Positions 59,387-64,000 of a stretch of 64,000 nucleotides of DNA are shown one piece after another; within the stretch, counting starts at the first letter, position 1; each line of letters begins with the position of its first letter. A program made the position numbers and the translations under genes. The stretch comes from Elephas maximus indicus (Eukaryota; Chordata; Mammalia; Proboscidea; Elephantidae): contig NC_064838.1 in assembly GCF_024166365.1 (NCBI RefSeq), positions 76,028,001-76,092,000 on the forward strand, read 5' to 3'. The notes under the pieces are model-generated. The model worked only from the letters and a program-made list of their open reading frames with translations, did not search any database and had not been told where the DNA came from.

Positions 59387-62300
59387 ATGACAGCACTAAA
59401 AACTTATTTATCTATAATTACCCTGAATGTAAATGGACTAAATGCACCAATAAAGAGACAGAGAGTCACAGACTGGATAAAGAAACACGATCCATCTATA
59501 TGCTGCCTACAAGAGACACACCTTAGACTTAGAGACACAAACAAACTAAAACTCAAAGGATGGAAAAAAGTATATCAAGCAAACAATAAGCAAAAAAGAA
59601 GAGGAGTAGCAATATTAATTTCTGACAAAATAGACTTTAGACTTAAATCCACCACAAAGGATAAAGAAGGACACTGTATAATGATAAAAGGGACAATTGA
59701 TCAGGAAGACATAACCATATTAAATATTTATGCACCCAATGACAGGGCCGCAAGATACATAAATCAAATTTTAACAGAATTGAAAAGCGAGATAGATACC
59801 TCCACAATTATAGTAGGAGACTTCAACACACCACTTTCGGAGAAGGACAGGACATCCAGTAAGAAGCTCAACAGAGACACGGAAGATCTAATTACGACAA
59901 TCAACCAACTTGACCTCATTGACTTATACAGAACTCTCCACCCAACTGCTGCAAAGTATACTTTTTTTTCTAGTGCACATGGAACATTCTCTAGAATAGA
60001 CCACATATTAGGTCATAAAACAAACCTTTGCAGAGTCCAAAACATCGAAATATTACAAAGCATCTTCTCAGACCACAAGGCAATAAAACTAGAGATCAAT
60101 AACAGAAAAACTAGGGAAAAGAAATCAAATACTTGGAAAATGAACAATACCCTCCTGAAAAAAGACTGGGTTATAGAAAACATCAAGGAGGAAATAAGGA
60201 AATTCATAGAAAGCAATGAGAATGAAAATACTTCCTATCAAAACCTCTGGGACACAGCAAAAGCAGTGCTCAGAGGCCAATTTATATCAATAAATGCACA
60301 CATACAAAAAGAAGAAAGAGCCAAAATCAGAGAACTGTCCCTACAACTTGAACAAATAGAAACTGAGCAACAAAAGAATCCATCAGGCACCAGAAGAAAA
60401 CAAATAACAAAAATTAGAGCTGAACTAAATGAATTAGAGAACAGAAAAACAATTGAAAGAATTAACAAAGCCAAAAGCTGGTTCTTTGAAAAAATTAACA
60501 AAATTGAAAAACCATTGGCCAGACTGACTAAAGAAATACAGGAAAGGAAACAAATAACCCGAATAAGAAACGAGAAGGACCACATCACAACAGAAGCAAA
60601 TGAAATTAAAAGAATCATTTCAGATTATTATGAAAAATTGTACTCTAACAAATTTGAAAACCTAGAAGAAATGGATGAATTCCTGGAAAAACACTACCTA
60701 CCTAAACTAACACATTCAGAAGTAGAACAACTAAATAGACCCATAACAAAAAAAGAGATTGAAACGGTAATCAAAAAACTCCCAACAAAAAAAAGCCCTG
60801 GCCCGGACGGCTTCACTGCAGAGTTCTACCAAACTTTCACCGAAGAGTTAACACCACTACTACTAAAGGTATTCCAAAGCATAGAAAATGACGGAATACT
60901 ACCCAACTCATTCTATGAAGCCACCATCTCCCTGATACCAAAACCAGGTAAAGACATTACAAAAAAAGAAAATTATAGACCTATATCCCTCATGAACATT
61001 GATGCAAAAATCCTCAACAAAATTCTAGCCAATAGAATCCAACAACACATCAAAAAAATAATTCACCATGATCAAGTGGGATTTATACCAGGTATGCAAG
61101 GCTGGTTTAATATCAGAAAAACCATTAATGTAATCCATCACATAAATAAAACAAAAGACAAAAACCACATGATCTTATCAATTGCTGCAGAAAAGGCATT
61201 TGACAAAGTCCAACACCCATTTATGATAAAAACTTACCAAAATAGGAATTGAAGGAAAATTCCTCAACATAATAAAGGGCATCTATGCAAAGCCAATAGC
61301 CAATATCACTCTAAATGGAGAGAACCTGAAAGCATTTCCCTTGAGAACGGGAACCAGACAAGGATGCCCTTTATCACCGCTCTTATTCAACATCGTGTTG
61401 GAAGTCTTAGCCAGGGCAATTAGGCTAGACAAAGAAATAAAAGGTATCCGGATTGGCAAGGAAGAAGTAATCACTATTTGCAGATGACATGATTATATAC
61501 ACAGAAAACCCTAAGGAATCCTCCAGAAAACTACTGAAACTAATAGAAGAGTTTGGCAGAGTCTCAGGTTATAAAATAAACAAACAAAAATCACTTGGAT
61601 TCCTCTACATCAACAAAAAGAACACCGAAGAGGAAATAACCAAATCAATACCATTCACAGTAGCCCCCAAGAAGATAAGATACTTAGGAATAAATCTTAC
61701 CAAGGATGTAAAAGACCTATACAAAGAAAACTACAAAGCTCTACTACAAGAAATTCAAAAGGACATACTTAAGTGGAAAAACATACCCTGCTCATGGATA
61801 GGAAGACTTAACATAGTAAAAATGTCTATTCTACCAAAAGCCATCTATACATTTAACGCACTTCCGATCCAAATTCCAATGTCATATTTTAAGGGGATAG
61901 AGAAACAAATCACCAATTTCATATGGAAAGGAAAGAAGCCCCGGATAAGCAAAGCACTACTGAAAAAGAAGAAGAAAGTGGGAGGCCTCACCTTTCCTGA
62001 CTTCAGAACCTACTATACAGCCACAGTAGTCAAAACAGCCTGGTATTGGTACAACAACAGACACATAGACCAATGGAACAGAATTGAGAACCCAGACATA
62101 GATCCATCCACGTATGAGCAGCTGATATTTGACAAAGGACCAGTGTCAATTAACTGGGGAAAAGATAGCCTTTTTAACAAATGGTGCTGGCATAACTGGA
62201 TATCCATTTGCAAAAAAATGAAACAGGACCCATACCTCACACCATGCACAAAAACTAACTCCAAGTGGATCAAAGACCTAAACATAAAGACTAAAACGAT

Positions 62301-63195
62301 AAAGATCATGGAAGAAAAAATTGGGACAACCCTAGGAGCCCTAATACAAGGTATAAACAGAATACAAAACATTACCAAAAATGATGAAGAGAAACCCGAT
62401 AACTGGGAGCTCCTAAAAATCAAACACCTATGCTCATCTAAAGACTTCTCCAAAAGAGTAAAAAGACCACCTACAGACTGGGAAAGAATTTTCAGCTATG
62501 ACATCTCCGACCAGCGCCTGATCTCTAAAATCTACATGATTCTGTCAAAACTCAACCACAAAAAGACAAACAACCCAGTCAAGAAGTGGGCAAAGGATAT
62601 GAACACACATTTCACTAAAGAAGATATTCAGGCAGCCAACAGATACATGAGAAAATGCTCTCGATCATTAGCCATTAGAGAAATGCAAATTAAAACTACG
62701 ATGAGATTCCATCTCACACCAACTAGGCTGGAGTTAATCCAAAAAACACAAAATAATAAATGTTGGAGAGGCTGTGGAGAGATTGGAACTCTCATACACT
62801 GCTGGTGGGAATGTAAAATGGTACAACCACTTTGGAAATCCATCTGGCGTTATCTTAAACAGTTAGAAATAGAACTACCATACAACCCAGAAATCCCACT
62901 CCTAGGAATATACCCTAGAGATCCAAGAGCCTTCACACAAAGAGATATATGCACACCCATGTTTATTGCAGCTCTGTTTACAATAGCAAAAAGCTGGAAG
63001 CAACCAAGGTGTCCGTCAACAGATGAATGGGTAAATAAATTGTGGTATATTCACACAATGGAATACTATGCATCGATAAAGAACAGTGACGAATCTCTGA
63101 AACATTTCATAACATGGAGGAACCTGGAAGGCATTATGCTGAGCGAAATGAGTCAGAGGCAAAAGGACAAATATTGTATAAGACCACTATTATAA
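59387..63195 (+). pseudogene. L1 ORF2 protein gene, two frameshifts and one catalytic change
   Basis: It encodes the L1 endonuclease and reverse transcriptase. The N-terminal frame (59387-61252) has the endonuclease: NVNGLNAP with N14, CCLQETHL with E43, [15 protein letters not shown], and SDH near 60069. It then has RT blocks [33 protein letters not shown] and [12 protein letters not shown]. Motif A reads [11 protein letters not shown]; the usual first Asp is Ala (GCT at 61184-61186). A one-base loss near 61233-61235 shifts the frame. A second shift near 61466-61470 precedes the FADD motif at 61477-61488. The last frame (61489-63195) holds the RT thumb and the C-terminal cysteine motif CWRGC...HCWWEC, and ends IRPLL. 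Confidence 0.92.
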
Positions 63196-64000
63196 GATCG
63201 TGAGAAATAGTAAACCTGAGAAGTACACATACTTTTGTGGTTACGACGGGGGGAGGGAGGCAGGGTGGGAGAGAGTTTTTTATTGATTAATCAGTAGACA
63301 AGAACTGCTTTAGGTGAAGGGAAAGACAACACTCAATACATGGAAGGTCAGCTCAATTGGACTGGACCAAAAGCAAAGAAGTTTCCGGGATAAAATGAAT
63401 GCTTCAAAGGTCAGCGGAGCAAGGGTGGGGGTCTGGGGAACATGGTTTGCGGGGACTTCTAAGTCAATTGGCAAAATAATTCTATTATGAAATCATTCTG
63501 CATCCCACTTTGAAATGTGGCGTCTGGGGTCTTAAATGCCAACAAGCGGCCATCTAAGATGCAGCAATTGGTCTCAACCCACCTGGAGCAAAGGAAAAGG
63601 AAGAACACCAAGGCCACACGACAACTAAGAGCCCAAGAGACAGAAAGGGCCACATGAACCAGAGACCTACATCATCCTGAGACCAGAAGAACTAGTTGGT
63701 GCCCGGCCACAATCGATGACTGCCCTGACAGGGAGCACAGCAGAGGACCCCTGAGGGAGCAGGAGATCAGTGGGATGCAGACCCCAAATTCTCATAAAAA
63801 GACCAAACTTAATGGTCTGACTGAGACTGGAGGAATCCCGGCGGCCATGCTCCCCAGACCTTCAGTTGACACAGGACAGGAACCATCCCCGAAGACAACT
63901 CATCAGAAATGAAAGGGACTGGTTAGCGGGTGGGAGAGAGACACTGATGAAGAGTGAGCTAATGATATCAGGTGGACACTTGAGATTGTGTTGGCAACTC

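Larger units (their letters stand above)
57488..64000 (+). mobile_element. L1 LINE, full-length 5' side, young but defective, runs off the window
   Basis: It begins 'ggggcggagccaagatggcgg' and has a short 5' UTR of about 424 bp, ORF1 from 57912 to 58930, and a spacer of about 456 bp. ORF2 runs from 59387 to 63195, followed by about 800 bp of 3' UTR. The poly(A) tail is beyond 64000. Compared with the L1 at 28-36 kb it is far less diverged and has a shorter 5' UTR. ORF1 is broken in A-runs, ORF2 by two frameshifts and an active-site substitution. Confidence 0.94.

Noticed and set aside
1-64000. CRISPR arrays, phage-like or bacterial defence systems, riboswitches
   Set aside because: None seen. 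The direct repeats in the window are SINE copies, microsatellites or duplicated mammalian segments, and the context is a mammalian chromosome.

Overview
This window is mammalian nuclear DNA, very probably from an afrotherian and most likely an elephant. The main reason is the repeat content: many tRNA-headed AfroSINE copies with the typical tRNA-like head and the 'GGTTTGGTTT' tail, large amounts of RTE/BovB-clade LINE sequence, long L1 elements, and older mammal-wide repeats (MIR, L2, MaLR LTRs). No bacterial genes, operons or CRISPR arrays are present. The species call is inference from repeat families and was not confirmed by a search.

Region 1 (about 1.25-24.2 kb) is a tandem segmental duplication with three recognisable units, A (about 1.25-10.86 kb), B (10.86-19.68 kb) and C (19.68-24.21 kb, truncated). 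Units A and B each end in an intact single-exon olfactory receptor (OR) gene of class II family 4, closest by eye to subfamily 4C. Unit C breaks off before the OR. Unit A carries a private RTE-containing insertion and lacks about 2.4 kb that B and C share. A 117-bp exon-like segment flanked by AG and GT is kept in all three units upstream of the OR position. An LTR-like promoter block lies on the minus strand in A and B, and recurs on the plus strand at 56.5-57.1 kb.

Region 2 (about 25-39 kb) is a nest of retrotransposons. A plus-strand RTE element is split by a MaLR LTR with a perfect 5-bp target duplication and by a full-length but dead L1. A second RTE faces it tail to tail. Region 3 (39-46.5 kb) is mostly unique AT-rich DNA with a few young AfroSINEs, an RTE fragment, and one splice-flanked 81-codon open stretch that I could not identify.

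Region 4 (46.6-47.5 kb) is a third family-4 OR, now a pseudogene with one frameshift and one nonsense codon. Region 5 (48-53.2 kb) is an RTE fragment abutting a truncated ERV-L-type provirus on the minus strand, with one LTR, a Leu-tRNA-like primer site and decayed gag and pol. Region 6 (54.6-57.4 kb) holds minus-strand L1 3' ends and the plus-strand LTR-like block. Region 7 (57.5 kb to the window end) is a relatively young full-length L1 with few frameshifts. Its reverse transcriptase has lost a catalytic aspartate.

The only functional protein-coding candidates are the two OR genes. They would be expressed one at a time in olfactory sensory neurons and do not form a pathway with their neighbours. 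Nearly everything else is transposon-derived. I found no convincing new multi-gene system. The best leads are the OR copy that keeps its frame but has lost two signature residues, the exon-like segment repeated in each unit, and the LTR promoter block with a strong downstream splice donor.
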